64,000 nucleotides of DNA, from NCBI RefSeq assembly GCF_000768705.1, contig NZ_AVPJ01000019.1, positions 1-64,000 of the forward strand. The letters run 5' to 3'. Source of the DNA: Knoellia sinensis KCTC 19936. Its GTDB lineage: Bacteria > Actinomycetota > Actinomycetes > Actinomycetales > Dermatophilaceae. A program made the translations under genes and the position numbers. The notes under the pieces are model-generated. The model did not search any database and was not told the DNA's origin. It worked only from the letters and a program-made list of their open reading frames with translations. This document shows, piece by piece, positions 1-8,547 of the stretch. Within the stretch, counting starts at the first letter, position 1. Each line of letters opens with the position of its first letter.

Positions 1-220
1 GTTCGACGCTGATCGCGGTCGGGGACGTCAGTGGTCGCCGCGACCGCGGGTACAACCCTTCGACCCCTTCGGACCGGAACCGGTCGACGTACTTGTAGAA
101 GGACGAGGTCGAGATCCCCACACCAGCAACCGCCACCCTGACGTTGAAACACTCTCCCTGCACGAACCGCGCAACCAAAGCCGCTACATCCGGCGGCATC
201 GCAACCCCATCCTTTGCCAT
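1..220 (-). CDS. IS481-family transposase, N-terminal part (runs off the left edge)
   Basis: The minus-strand frame begins with ATG at 220 and stays open to base 1, so about 73 codons are visible and the catalytic domain lies outside the window. The visible protein is a helix-turn-helix/leucine-zipper type N-terminus. It reads MPPDVAALVARFVQGE, then SFYKYVDRFRSEGVEGLYPR and SRRPLTSPT, which is the typical start of IS481-family (integrase-core, DDE) transposases. The repeated terminal sequences at 247-294 lie just upstream, as expected for the left end of such an element. Whether the element is intact cannot be judged. The family call rests on recalled sequence likeness, not on a search. Confidence 0.75.
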   Translation of the reverse strand, partial: MAKDGVAMPPDVAALVARFVQGECFNVRVAVAGVGISTSSFYKYVDRFRSEGVEGLYPRSRRPLTSPTAISVE

Positions 221-246
221 ACCTGAGCATCAGGCCTGACAGATCA

Positions 247-294
247 GGTGTCCGCGATGTCCTGAGACATAAAGTGTCCGCGATGTCGTGAGCC
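247..294. mobile_element. Probable terminal repeats of the IS481-type element
   Basis: The segment GTGTCCGCGATGTC occurs twice, at about 248-262 and 274-287, followed by CTGAGACAT and GTGAG respectively. It lies immediately upstream of the transposase start. Tandem copies of this word at the outer end are what I recall for actinobacterial IS481-type elements. The exact element boundary and any target duplication are not visible because the other end is outside the window. Confidence 0.55.
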
Positions 295-386
295 TTCACA
301 GGTTGCTAGAAGAGCCGTTGACGCTGACGTTGCGAGGGGAGCGTGGGACGCTGGTGTAGCGGGATAGCGCAGACAGGGAGCGGGTC

Positions 387-815
387 ATGACAGCAACTGC
401 AGTCGAGGTCATCACGCAGATCGCTGAGCGGACCAACGCTCACGATCTCGAGGGTCTGGCGGCGCTGTTCCACGAGGACTACCAGAGCGAACAGCCCTTC
501 CACCCCGCCCGCGGCTTCGGCGGCCGGGCGCAGATGAAGGCGAACTGGGGCGCGCTCCTCACGGGGATCCCGGACATGCGCGCCGAGATCTCGGCCTCGG
601 TCCAGGACGGGGACGTCGTCTGGAGCGAGTGTCACTGGTGGGGCACGACCGAGCAGGGCGAGCCGTTCGACATGCGCGGGATCACCCAGTTCACGGTGCG
701 GGACGGACTCATCGTCAGCGGCCGGCTCTTCGTGGAACTCGTCGAGCAGGGCGGCGCCGACATCAACGACGCCGTCGAAGCGTCGTCAGGCCACCGACCA
801 CAGCTCGAGGACTGA
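387..815 (+). CDS. SnoaL-like / NTF2-fold protein
   Basis: A 142-residue protein with the size and composition of the SnoaL-like polyketide-cyclase/NTF2 fold. It has an N-terminal helix pair (VEVITQIAERTNAHDLEGLA), a HEDY segment, and strands around WSECHWWGTTEQGEPFDMRG and FTVRDGLIVSGRLFVE. Proteins of this fold bind small hydrophobic ligands or act as isomerases, hydrolases or cyclases, and the substrate cannot be predicted. The ATG at 387 is preceded by GGGAGCGGGTC. It is monocistronic and converges with the DUF58 gene 17 nt downstream. It sits directly beside the insertion-sequence end. Confidence 0.75.
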   Translation: MTATAVEVITQIAERTNAHDLEGLAALFHEDYQSEQPFHPARGFGGRAQMKANWGALLTGIPDMRAEISASVQDGDVVWSECHWWGTTEQGEPFDMRGITQFTVRDGLIVSGRLFVELVEQGGADINDAVEASSGHRPQLED

Positions 816-832
816 GCCGCGCGCACAAAGGC

Positions 833-2125
833 TCAGAGGAGGCCTTGGCGCTTGAGCGCGAGGTAGTGGTCGACCAGCGCCAACGGCAACCGGTCCGGCG
901 TCTCGTCGAGCACGTCGACCCCCAGCGACCGGAACGCCCCAGCCGTGCGCTCGCGCAGGGCGACGGTCCGCTCGGCGGCGGCAGCGGCATACACGTCCGA
1001 AGCCGTTCCTCGGCCACGCCGCAACCGGTCGACGGCCGGGTCCGCGACCGACGCGATGACCACTCGGTGGCGCGCTGCCAGCGCCGGGAGCACGGGCAAC
1101 AGCCCCTCCTCCAGAGCGGACGACTCGAGCGGGGTGATGAGCACGACGAGCGCGCGCTGTGTGCCCGAGCGCTGCACCTCGGCAGCCATAAGCCGCCAAT
1201 CCGCCTCGACGAGCTGGGCATCCACGGGTGCCAGTTCAGAGATCGCGTCGTGGAGCACACCCACCCGGTCGTGGCCGGACACGTGTGCCCGCACCACTCG
1301 GTCGCCGGCGATGACATGCACGCGGTCGCGCGCGTGACCGGCGATGGCGGTGAGGAAGAGGGCAGCGTCCATGCCCGAGTCGAGCCGGGGAGCGTCGTCG
1401 ATGCGCCCGGCGCTGGTGCGCGAGGTGTCGAGCACGATGATGATGCGCCGGTGCTGCTCGGGCTGCCACGTCCGCACCACGAGGTCGCGGCGACGAGCGG
1501 TGGCGCGCCAGTCGATCGAGCGCACGTCGTCGCCCTCGACATAGTCCCTCAGCGAGTCGAATTCCGTCCCCTGCCCGCGCACTCGCATCGCGGCGCGCCC
1601 ATCGAGCTGACGGAGGACGGCGAGCCGGCTCGGGATGTGCTGCCTCGACGGGAAGGGGTGGAGCACCCGCACTCGTCCAGGGACCTCGAGCGACGCCTGC
1701 CTTGCGGCGACGCCGAGCGGTCCCCGGAGCCGGACGGTCACGCGGTCCGCGACCCGGTCGCCGCGTCGTGTCGGCGTGAGTTGCGTCGTCACGCGCGTGC
1801 GCTCGCCGCCCGAAAGACGGAGCGTATGCCGTGTGTCCGCCGCTCCCGCCGACGGCGGCCAGGCGTCGCGCAGGATTCCGGACGCACGCCGGCGACCGGG
1901 GTTGGTCACGAGGAGGGCGGACGAGACGGACTCACCGAGCCGCACCTGCACGGGGACCGAGCGATCGACCCCAAGGGTCCGCGGGGAGGGTGCGAGCCAC
2001 ACGTCCACCGCCACGACGACCGCGCACAGCAGCAGCCACAGCCACACCGTCGACGCGGCGGGCCGAAGCACGACCGGGACGATGCCGAGGAGGACGAGCC
2101 AGAGGGCTCGCGAGGTCAGGGCCAT
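833..2125 (-). CDS. DUF58 domain protein with VWA-like fold
   Basis: A 430-residue protein. Two hydrophobic segments at about residues 5-42 anchor it in the membrane. The DUF58 signature YVEGDDVRSIDW is at 195-206, and a von Willebrand A-like region follows, beginning at VLDTSRTS (231-238), a MIDAS-type metal site. DUF58 proteins are almost always partnered with a MoxR AAA ATPase and are thought to act in assembly or activation of other complexes. It is the last gene of a five-gene minus-strand operon starting at 6137, 19 nt after the MoxR stop. The partner substrate is unknown. Confidence 0.88.
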   Translation of the reverse strand: MALTSRALWLVLLGIVPVVLRPAASTVWLWLLLCAVVVAVDVWLAPSPRTLGVDRSVPVQVRLGESVSSALLVTNPGRRRASGILRDAWPPSAGAADTRHTLRLSGGERTRVTTQLTPTRRGDRVADRVTVRLRGPLGVAARQASLEVPGRVRVLHPFPSRQHIPSRLAVLRQLDGRAAMRVRGQGTEFDSLRDYVEGDDVRSIDWRATARRRDLVVRTWQPEQHRRIIIVLDTSRTSAGRIDDAPRLDSGMDAALFLTAIAGHARDRVHVIAGDRVVRAHVSGHDRVGVLHDAISELAPVDAQLVEADWRLMAAEVQRSGTQRALVVLITPLESSALEEGLLPVLPALAARHRVVIASVADPAVDRLRRGRGTASDVYAAAAAERTVALRERTAGAFRSLGVDVLDETPDRLPLALVDHYLALKRQGLL

Positions 2126-2144
2126 GGTGTGTCGCGTCGCCTGC

Positions 2145-3149
2145 TCAGCGGGGGACGGGCACGGACCCGAGCGCGCTGTCGAGGACGGCGGAGACGTCGA
2201 CGCCCTCGAGCTCGGCCTCGGGACGCAGTGAGAGTCGGTGCGCCAGAGTCGCGTGGGCGAGCGCCTTGACGTCGTCCGGCGTCACGTAGCCCCGACCGTT
2301 GAGCCAGGCCCAGGCGCGCGAGGTCGCCATGAGGGCCGTGGCACCACGAGGGCTCACGCCCAGCGACAGCGACGGCGAATGACGGGTCGCGCGGGCGATG
2401 TCGACGATGTAGGCCGCGATGTCGTCGCTGACCTCGACCTGCCGGACCGCGTGGGCGCCGGCCTCGAGATCGGCAGCGGAGGCCACCGGGGACAACCCGG
2501 CCGTACCGAGGTCGCGCGGGTCGAACCCGTCGGCGTGCCGGCGCAGGACTGCGACCTCGTCGGCGCGGGGCGGGAGGGGCAGGGTCACCTTGAGGAGGAA
2601 CCGGTCGAGCTGGGCCTCGGGGAGCGGATAGGTGCCTTCGTACTCGACCGGGTTCTGCGTCGCCGCGACCATGAACGGCGCGGGGAGCGGGTGCGGTGCA
2701 CCGTCGATGCTCACCTGCCGCTCCTCCATGGCCTCGAGCAGGGCCGACTGCGTCTTGGGGGGCGTCCGGTTGATCTCGTCGGCGAGCAGGATGTTGGTGA
2801 AGACCGGCCCGTGGCGGAAGGTGAAGTCACTCGTGCGGGCGTCGAAGATCAGCGACCCTGTGAGGTCACCGGGCATGAGGTCCGGGGTGAACTGAACCCG
2901 CTTGGTCTGCACGTCGAGCGCCTGTGACAGCGACCGGACGAGCAGCGTCTTCGCGACACCCGGTACGCCCTCGAGAAGGATGTGCCCGCGCGACAGGAGG
3001 GCAACGAGCAGCCCGGTGACGGCGGCGTCCTGCCCGACGACGGCCTTCGCGACCTCGGCGCGCACGCGCAGGAGCGCGTCGCGGGCCTCGGGGGCGACGG
3101 GCTGCGGCGCGGGCGTCGGTGTGGTCTGGGTGACGGGGTTCTCGGTCAT
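2145..3149 (-). CDS. MoxR-family AAA+ ATPase
   Basis: A 334-residue AAA+ ATPase of the MoxR family. Walker A is GVPGVAKT (61-68), Walker B is LLADEINR (121-128) followed by PPKTQSALLEAMEE, and the sensor-1 segment is AATQNP (about 162-167). These hexameric ATPases act as chaperones for VWA-domain partners, here most likely the DUF58 protein encoded directly downstream. The start overlaps the stop of the DUF4350 gene by 4 nt (ATGA), indicating translational coupling. The N-terminal 25 residues are Pro/Ala/Thr-rich and probably disordered. Confidence 0.93.
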   Translation of the reverse strand: MTENPVTQTTPTPAPQPVAPEARDALLRVRAEVAKAVVGQDAAVTGLLVALLSRGHILLEGVPGVAKTLLVRSLSQALDVQTKRVQFTPDLMPGDLTGSLIFDARTSDFTFRHGPVFTNILLADEINRTPPKTQSALLEAMEERQVSIDGAPHPLPAPFMVAATQNPVEYEGTYPLPEAQLDRFLLKVTLPLPPRADEVAVLRRHADGFDPRDLGTAGLSPVASAADLEAGAHAVRQVEVSDDIAAYIVDIARATRHSPSLSLGVSPRGATALMATSRAWAWLNGRGYVTPDDVKALAHATLAHRLSLRPEAELEGVDVSAVLDSALGSVPVPR

Positions 3150-4339
3150 GGGCGGTGAGCCTTCTCCTCGAGGTCGGACAGGTCCTGGGCGAGCCGCACG
3201 AGTGCGGCGTCATCAGTGGGTGGGGGGCCGGCGACGAGATCGAGCACCTCGCGGACGGGTCGACCGGTGGCGGCCGCGATGGCACGCGCCACGGTCTCGA
3301 GCGAGTCTCCGCGTCGCAGTCCGAGGCGCGCTCGCAAACGGTCGATGGTGGCGAGGCGGAGCACCGCAGCGGCTCGGGGGCGATCCTGGGCGCGACGGTA
3401 GAGGCGCCCGCGCGCCTCGGTCGTCTCGACGGCTCGGACGACGACGGGCAGGGGTTCGCGCACGAGCCGACCGAGACGGCGGCCGCGGATCAGGGCCAGC
3501 ATGACCAGACCCATGGCGACGAGGGCAAGCGACGGCAGAAGCCACGCAGGCAGAAGTCCGGCATCCTCGCCCGACCCGCCGTCCACGAGGTCGGCGATGT
3601 CGGGCTGGTACCAGACGAGGCGCGGCGACCCGCCCAACAGCCGCAGGGCGATCGCCGCGTTGTCCTCCTCGGTGATGACACCGTTGGAGAAGCCGGCCGT
3701 GCTTCCGACGATGGTCAGGTCCGGGTGTCCCGACGTGGAGGGCAGGTCGAGGAGCCCGGCGCCGTGCTCGCCCGCGCCTTCGCCCTCGGCGTCCCCGTCA
3801 GCGGACTGGATCGTCAGGGGGAAGCAGGTGGTGACGTCCTCCGCCCCGCCCCCGGGCTCGTAGCGCTTGTCGATACCGATGAGGGAGTCGCCTTCATCGA
3901 CCGGGCCGATGTTGCACCGGCTGTCGACCTGCACGGCCGCTCCGATGGGCAGCGCGGTCGCGTCGGCGCGCAGCGCCCGCAGCTGCGCGGTGGTGGGGGA
4001 GAGGACCACCATCCGGTCCACGCCCAAGGCTTCCTGGCGCAGGGTCGCTGCCGATCCGGTCCCTAGGTTGCTCGTGTTGGCGACGACCACGGTGGTGTCG
4101 TCGTCCTGCTCACGGAGCGCGTCGCGCACGCCGTCGATGGAGTCGAAGGTCTCGACGTCCACACCGTTCTGTTCGAGGACGGCGACCAGTGCTGCGCCAC
4201 CACCGGGTCCCAGGCCCTCGGGGTCCATGGCGTCGCCTGGAGGCGTCGTCGCGATCGCGATCGCAGCCAGTGCGGCGACCCCCATGGCGATCACGAGCGC
4301 CCAGACACCGGTGCGGCGCCAGCGAGAGATCGTGTTCAC
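3146..4339 (-). CDS. DUF4350 domain membrane protein
   Basis: A 397-residue protein with one transmembrane segment near residues 12-30 (VWALVIAMGVAALAAIAIA), a large extracytoplasmic region, and a second membrane segment near 270-288 (LLPSLALVAMGLVMLALIRG). An Arg-rich cytoplasmic tail of about 110 residues follows. The architecture and the place between DUF4129 and MoxR genes match DUF4350 proteins, whose outer domain has a glutamine-amidotransferase-like fold and may sense a ligand. It overlaps both neighbours by 4 nt. The family assignment rests on context and topology as much as on sequence. Confidence 0.78.
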   Translation of the reverse strand: MNTISRWRRTGVWALVIAMGVAALAAIAIATTPPGDAMDPEGLGPGGGAALVAVLEQNGVDVETFDSIDGVRDALREQDDDTTVVVANTSNLGTGSAATLRQEALGVDRMVVLSPTTAQLRALRADATALPIGAAVQVDSRCNIGPVDEGDSLIGIDKRYEPGGGAEDVTTCFPLTIQSADGDAEGEGAGEHGAGLLDLPSTSGHPDLTIVGSTAGFSNGVITEEDNAAIALRLLGGSPRLVWYQPDIADLVDGGSGEDAGLLPAWLLPSLALVAMGLVMLALIRGRRLGRLVREPLPVVVRAVETTEARGRLYRRAQDRPRAAAVLRLATIDRLRARLGLRRGDSLETVARAIAAATGRPVREVLDLVAGPPPTDDAALVRLAQDLSDLEEKAHRP

Positions 4340-4968
4340 GCGGCACCCCCGGCCGATGCAAGATCGGGCCGACTGGCGCCCAAGCGGTCGTCGAGCGCGA
4401 GCATGGCGCGCGCGTCCTCCTCGCTGGCCGCGTCGTGGCCGTAGCGCACGGCATCGAAGCGGTCGGCACCCGCTCGCACCCCGGCGCCGTCCGCGGGGAA
4501 AGCGCGGGACAGCTCAAGGGAGGCCTCGTGGGCGGTCCGCCCTGGCAGCTCGTCAAGGATCGTCCGTTCCACCGAGGACGCGACGATGGCGCGATAGCCG
4601 TCGAGAACCGCTGTGTCCCAGTCCCGTTCTCGCAGAGCACGTTTCGCGCGATTGCGGTATGCCGTCGCGTCGACTCCTCGTTCATCGAGGACTCCGTGGT
4701 CGGTCGCGGTCCGTCTCGCCCGTGCCTCGGGCCGGAGGAGTGCCCCCGCGATCAGGGCCACGAGTGCCAGGGCGAGCACGAGCACGAGGCCGAAGACCCA
4801 GCCGGGAAGCCCGGGGCCGGTTGTGTCGAACAGCCCGAGGAGCCATTCGACGAAGCGGTCCCAGAGGCTCGGCTCGACGTCGTACTTCGCCTTGGCGAGT
4901 TCGTCCTCGAGCCAGCGTCGGCCCTCACTGCGCGACGGGTCGAGCGGGGGTGTGTCGAGCGGGGTCAT
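4336..4968 (-). CDS. DUF4129 domain membrane protein
   Basis: A 210-residue protein with one membrane span near 56-78 (VFGLVLVLALALVALIAGALL) and a cytoplasmic C-terminal region (AYRNRAKRALRERDWDTAVLDGYRAI) typical of DUF4129. The motif WLEDELAKAKYD near the N-terminus is also characteristic. Such proteins are found in MoxR/DUF58 loci in Actinobacteria; their biochemical role is unknown. ATG at 4968 overlaps the upstream stop by 4 nt and its own stop overlaps DUF4350 by 4 nt, so all five genes read as one transcript. Confidence 0.82.
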   Translation of the reverse strand: MTPLDTPPLDPSRSEGRRWLEDELAKAKYDVEPSLWDRFVEWLLGLFDTTGPGLPGWVFGLVLVLALALVALIAGALLRPEARARRTATDHGVLDERGVDATAYRNRAKRALRERDWDTAVLDGYRAIVASSVERTILDELPGRTAHEASLELSRAFPADGAGVRAGADRFDAVRYGHDAASEEDARAMLALDDRLGASRPDLASAGGAA

Positions 4969-6137
4969 GCGTCAGCGCGAGGCCAGGGTGGCGGGGCTGC
5001 GCCCTGGGCGGTCTGGATGAGGTGCATGTCGAGACCCTCGCGGCGGATGCGCTGGTCGACATAGAGCAGGGCGTCGAGCCCGGCCGTGATCGGTGTGGTG
5101 ATGGCACCACCGATGACGCCGCTGACGCCGGTGATGACGGCCTGCCAGATGTAGACCTGGTCGAGCGGGATGCCGGTGAACAGCAGCGCCATGCCGATGA
5201 TGGCGAGCGGGGCGGTGATGAGCGAAGCGACGATGCCGATGGCAATGGCGGCGAGCAGGCGGATACCGAGCAGCCGCCAGAACGGCGACCCACCGGTGAG
5301 TTGCCAGGAGCGGGCGAAGGCCTTGCCGACGCGGAGGTGCTCAAGGACCACCGAGGAGGTCACGAACGCCAGACGCGTCCAGAGGAACAGCAACGCTGCA
5401 ATCGCGAGCACGACGCCGACGATGATGGCGATGACTCCGGCGACCATCATTCCGTCGCTGCCGGAACGGTCGGCGGCGACGAGCAGCACGATGGGCAGGG
5501 TGATGATGGCGGCCATCGACAGGATGATGATCGCCGAGTTCAGCAGCGTGGCCACGATCAAGGCACCGATGCGCGGCTTCGTGCCGTTCCACGTCTCACC
5601 CGCCGTGACCTTGCGACCGAGAACGGCCTGGCCGATGACGTAGGCGAGGAAGCCGGCGAGCAGGATGGTGGAGAACCACGACCCGATCGAGGGGAGCATC
5701 GAGCCGAGGGTGCCGAACATCCCTGACGAGGTTCCGGCCGCGACCGAATCCTCGATCGAGACCGATGGTTCCTGGCTCGACACCCACGCGCCCAGCGCCG
5801 TGAACGGCACGAGGAACAGCATCGAGGTCAGGGCGGCGAGACCGACCGTGGCCCCGACGTTGCCGCGAACGGCCCGGAAGACGCCACCGAAGACGTCATC
5901 CATCTTCAGCGGGCGGAGCGGAATGATTCCGGGCCGGAAGTCCATGCGCATGGCCTGCTGGGGATAGCCAGGCGGGTAGCCAGGGGCGTTGCCCGGCACC
6001 GGGCCCGCTGGATACCCCGGTGCGTACTGGGGCGGGACCGGAGGTGCCGCAGGAGCGGGACCGGGGCGGCCGGCATACGGGTCCTGCTCAGGAAGCCCAG
6101 ACGTGCCTCCGGGGGCGGTCCAACCCTGCTCGCTCAT
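4965..6137 (-). CDS. Polytopic membrane protein with Pro/Gly/Tyr-rich N-terminus (GlpQ-membrane-domain-like)
   Basis: A 390-residue protein. Residues 1-75 are a low-complexity Pro/Gly/Tyr/Ala stretch (GYPAGPVPGNAPGYPPGYP) and the rest carries about six membrane segments. The segment MRMDFRPGIIPLRPLKMDDVFGGVFRAVRGN precedes the first span and is typical of the actinobacterial family related to the membrane domain of glycerophosphodiester phosphodiesterases; no catalytic domain is present. It is the first gene of the operon. The ATG at 6137 has a GGGGAG Shine-Dalgarno sequence. A scaffold or sensor role for the MoxR module is inference from position. Confidence 0.75.
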   Translation of the reverse strand: MSEQGWTAPGGTSGLPEQDPYAGRPGPAPAAPPVPPQYAPGYPAGPVPGNAPGYPPGYPQQAMRMDFRPGIIPLRPLKMDDVFGGVFRAVRGNVGATVGLAALTSMLFLVPFTALGAWVSSQEPSVSIEDSVAAGTSSGMFGTLGSMLPSIGSWFSTILLAGFLAYVIGQAVLGRKVTAGETWNGTKPRIGALIVATLLNSAIIILSMAAIITLPIVLLVAADRSGSDGMMVAGVIAIIVGVVLAIAALLFLWTRLAFVTSSVVLEHLRVGKAFARSWQLTGGSPFWRLLGIRLLAAIAIGIVASLITAPLAIIGMALLFTGIPLDQVYIWQAVITGVSGVIGGAITTPITAGLDALLYVDQRIRREGLDMHLIQTAQGAAPPPWPRADA

Positions 6138-6213
6138 GCTGTGCTTCTCCCCGTGGCGTTGACTGTCGAAACCCTAACCGAGAGACCTGTTGCACTCCCA
6201 TAGGGTTGCTCGG

Positions 6214-7017
6214 GTGAACATCGGGGGAGTGTCTTCGACAACGGCCGCTGACGTCGTGGAGGTCACGCTGGACAGCGGGCCGCAGCCACGAGTGGGTCCC
6301 GTGCTCGTCGTCGGAGGTATCGGCACCGGCGCCTTGGCCGGCGTGGGGATGAGCATGGTGGCGATGCAGACCGACCAGCCGACGTGGGCGGTCATGTTCG
6401 TCGCGCTCACCCTGCTCATGGTCCTGGTCGGAGGAACATTCCTCATGGGCGCGCTGCCGACCAAGCGCGGAAAGCTGCGGGTTCGTGCCCACGACGACGC
6501 GCTCGAGGTGGTGGGTTCCCCGTGGGTGAGGTGGGCTGAAGTCGCCACCGCGGCGTTCCTGTGGATGGGGGTGGTCGGGGGTGCGATCCTGCTCCTCGGC
6601 CCCGTGGACAGCGATCCTCAGACCGTCGGCCCGATCGTCATCCTTGTGGGGTTCGCGCTCGCGACAACTTGGTTCGCGGCGCGATTCCTCTCGGGCCACC
6701 GCCCTCCGGATGCCGTGATGCTGAGGCGTGATGGCTTTTCCACGCTGCGCGCCGGATCGACGACGTCGTTCAGCTGGGGGGATGTGCTCGGCTTCGGAGT
6801 GGGGAACGGAGGTATGACCGTGGATCTCCTGGGATATGGCGGGATCAGCGCCCGCTTTCCCGCCTCCGAGCTCCCTTCGGATCCGGCCCTCGTCGCCGCG
6901 TTGCTGGAGTTCTATCGCACCCACCAGTTCGAGCGGTCGGAACTGGCCTCCGGCCGGGTATTGGATCGAATCCGCTCGGGAGACTTCCGCCGACCCGCTC
7001 GCCCGCCAGCCCGCTAA
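6214..7017 (+). CDS. Membrane protein of unknown function, PH-like tail
   Basis: About 267 residues. There are two membrane hairpins (VGPVLVVGGIGTGALAGVGM, AVMFVALTLLMVLVGGTFLMG, and later AAFLWMGVVGGAILLLG, PIVILVGFALATTWFAARFL), separated by and followed by hydrophilic regions that could be a bacterial PH-like domain (DAVMLRRDGFSTLRAGSTTSFSWGDVLGFGV). I do not recognise a named family. I chose GTG 6214 over an upstream TTG at 6190 because TAGGGT (6201-6206) lies 7 nt before it, as in other leaderless genes here. It is divergent from the DUF58/MoxR operon and overlaps the kinase gene tail-to-tail by 4 nt. Confidence 0.6.
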   Translation: MNIGGVSSTTAADVVEVTLDSGPQPRVGPVLVVGGIGTGALAGVGMSMVAMQTDQPTWAVMFVALTLLMVLVGGTFLMGALPTKRGKLRVRAHDDALEVVGSPWVRWAEVATAAFLWMGVVGGAILLLGPVDSDPQTVGPIVILVGFALATTWFAARFLSGHRPPDAVMLRRDGFSTLRAGSTTSFSWGDVLGFGVGNGGMTVDLLGYGGISARFPASELPSDPALVAALLEFYRTHQFERSELASGRVLDRIRSGDFRRPARPPAR

Positions 7018-7631
7018 CGCGACTCGGCAGCCAAGCGGGCTTCCACTTCCTTCGCGCGAGCGGCGACTGCGCCGAGGGCGACCTGACGCCTCACGACCTC
7101 GGGTTCGTCGCGCATGAGTGCCAGCCCTCGACGCAGGAGCACCATCGGCGGCTTGCGGCGCTCCTTGAGGTCGCGAGCCAGGCGGCGCACGAACGTCACG
7201 AACGGCCGGTGGTGGATGCACCAGGCGCTGTGCAGGATCCCGGCCTGACGCAGGGCCGCGATGACCTCGGCCGCGAAGATCCCCTCGGCGAGGACGAGGT
7301 CATCCGATCCAACTGTCACCGTGGTCGAACCGACCGCTCGGCTCTGCGACAGGTCATAGACAGGTGTCGACGTCGAGCCCGTGTCGATGAGTTCGACCAG
7401 GGAGGCCACCGCCGCCGACTCGTTCCACGAGGCCGGGTGGTCCCAGTCGATCATCCCGAGTTCTTCGCTGCGGGGCATCGACGGGTCATCGAGATCCCGA
7501 TAGAAGTCGTCGAGCCGGACGATCGGCCAGCCGTGGTGCAGGTGCAGCCGCTCGGCCAGGCGCGACTTCCCGGCACCACTCGGTCCGGCCAGGACGACGA
7601 CGCGTGCCCGGCCGGTTGGGGCCGGACTCAC
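7014..7631 (-). CDS. Uridine-kinase-like P-loop kinase
   Basis: A 205-residue P-loop NTPase. Walker A is GPSGAGKS (16-23), followed by RLDDFYRDLDDP, the acidic substrate-side motif of uridine/pantothenate-kinase-like enzymes; VLAEGIFAAEV resembles the Walker B region. Uridine kinases phosphorylate uridine or cytidine in pyrimidine salvage. The position as last gene of a deoC operon suggests a nucleoside or sugar substrate, but specificity is not visible. GTG at 7631 overlaps the stop of the preceding aldehyde dehydrogenase gene by 4 nt (GTGA), so translation is coupled. Confidence 0.78.
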   Translation of the reverse strand: MSPAPTGRARVVVLAGPSGAGKSRLAERLHLHHGWPIVRLDDFYRDLDDPSMPRSEELGMIDWDHPASWNESAAVASLVELIDTGSTSTPVYDLSQSRAVGSTTVTVGSDDLVLAEGIFAAEVIAALRQAGILHSAWCIHHRPFVTFVRRLARDLKERRKPPMVLLRRGLALMRDEPEVVRRQVALGAVAARAKEVEARLAAESR

Positions 7632-8539
7632 CGGCCCTTGGGGTGCCAGACCGTCTTGGTCTCGAGGAAGGCGGTGAGTCGGGACAGGTCGGGGGTCTGC
7701 GTCCAGTCGGGCTCGACCGCATCGGCGCCATCGCCGGCCGGGCGGAGCACCCGCTTGATGTTGTCGGCGCTGGCCTCCTCGAGGGCGCCCCAGTCGACTC
7801 CGTCGGCTCCGGCTGCGCCGGCGAGGTCGATGGCGTTGACGTCACGGTGGCTGGCGAGCCACGGTGCGATCTCGGCCGCCTTGCCCGTGATGATGTTGAC
7901 GACGCCACCAGGCACGTCGGAGGTGGCGAGGCACTCGGACAGCGTGATCGCGGGCAGCGGACGCTCGGCGCTCGTCACGACGACGACGGCGTTGCCCGAG
8001 ACGATGACCGGCGCGATGACCGAGACGAGGCCGAGCAGGCTCGACTCCTGGGGGGCGAGGACCGCCACGACACCGGTCGGTTCGGACGCGGAGATGTTGA
8101 AGTACGGACCCGCGACGGGGTTGAGCCCGCCGAGGACCTGGACGTACTTGTCGGACCACCCGGCATACCAAACCCAGCGGTCAATCGCCTGCGAGACAAC
8201 GGATTCGGCTGCGGCGGGCGTGAGGCCCTCGGCGTCACGCACCTCCTGCACGAGCTGGGGTCGACGCGACTCCATGACCTCGGCGACGCGATAGAGCACC
8301 TGACCGCGGTTGTATGCCGTCGCGCTGGCCCAGCCGGGCTGCGCGGCTCGCGCTGCGGTCACCGCGTCGCGCGCGTCCTTGCGCGAACCCAGAGCCGCGT
8401 TGGCGAGGAATTTTGGTGCGGCAGAACGAGATCGGCCCGAAGGTGCGGCATACACCTCGTAGGAACGGCCGCTCTCACTGCGAGGGAACTTGCCCCCGAT
8501 GTAGAGCTTGTAGGTCTTCTTGACATCGACGCGACTCAT
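7628..8539 (-). CDS. Aldehyde-dehydrogenase-like protein lacking the catalytic domain
   Basis: A 303-residue protein of the aldehyde dehydrogenase superfamily, much shorter than the usual 480-500 residues. It has the N-terminal part (YIGGKFPRSESGRSYEV, QPGWASATAYNRGQVLYRVAE) and a degenerate cofactor region (GVVAVLAPQESSLLGLVSVI, SGNAVVVVTSAERPLPAI, GGVVNIITGK). The FTGS, ELGGK and catalytic-cysteine motifs present in its neighbour are missing. It is therefore probably not a dehydrogenase by itself and may be a structural or regulatory partner of the full-length enzyme 8 nt upstream. The ATG is at 8539; longer readings of the frame belong to the neighbour. I recall the same deoC/ALDH/short-ALDH order in other actinobacteria. 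Confidence 0.85.
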   Translation of the reverse strand: MSRVDVKKTYKLYIGGKFPRSESGRSYEVYAAPSGRSRSAAPKFLANAALGSRKDARDAVTAARAAQPGWASATAYNRGQVLYRVAEVMESRRPQLVQEVRDAEGLTPAAAESVVSQAIDRWVWYAGWSDKYVQVLGGLNPVAGPYFNISASEPTGVVAVLAPQESSLLGLVSVIAPVIVSGNAVVVVTSAERPLPAITLSECLATSDVPGGVVNIITGKAAEIAPWLASHRDVNAIDLAGAAGADGVDWGALEEASADNIKRVLRPAGDGADAVEPDWTQTPDLSRLTAFLETKTVWHPKGR

Positions 8540-8547
8540 GGTCGGCC

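Noticed and set aside
629-2269. 546-codon open frame on the plus strand opposite the DUF58 gene
   Set aside because: It is Arg/His-rich nonsense typical of the antisense frame of a GC-rich gene; the minus-strand DUF58 protein explains the region.
7628-8539. Short aldehyde dehydrogenase as a frameshifted pseudogene
   Set aside because: The frame is intact, starts and stops cleanly, is coupled to its neighbours, and I recall the same short form in other actinobacterial deoC operons, so it looks like a maintained gene.
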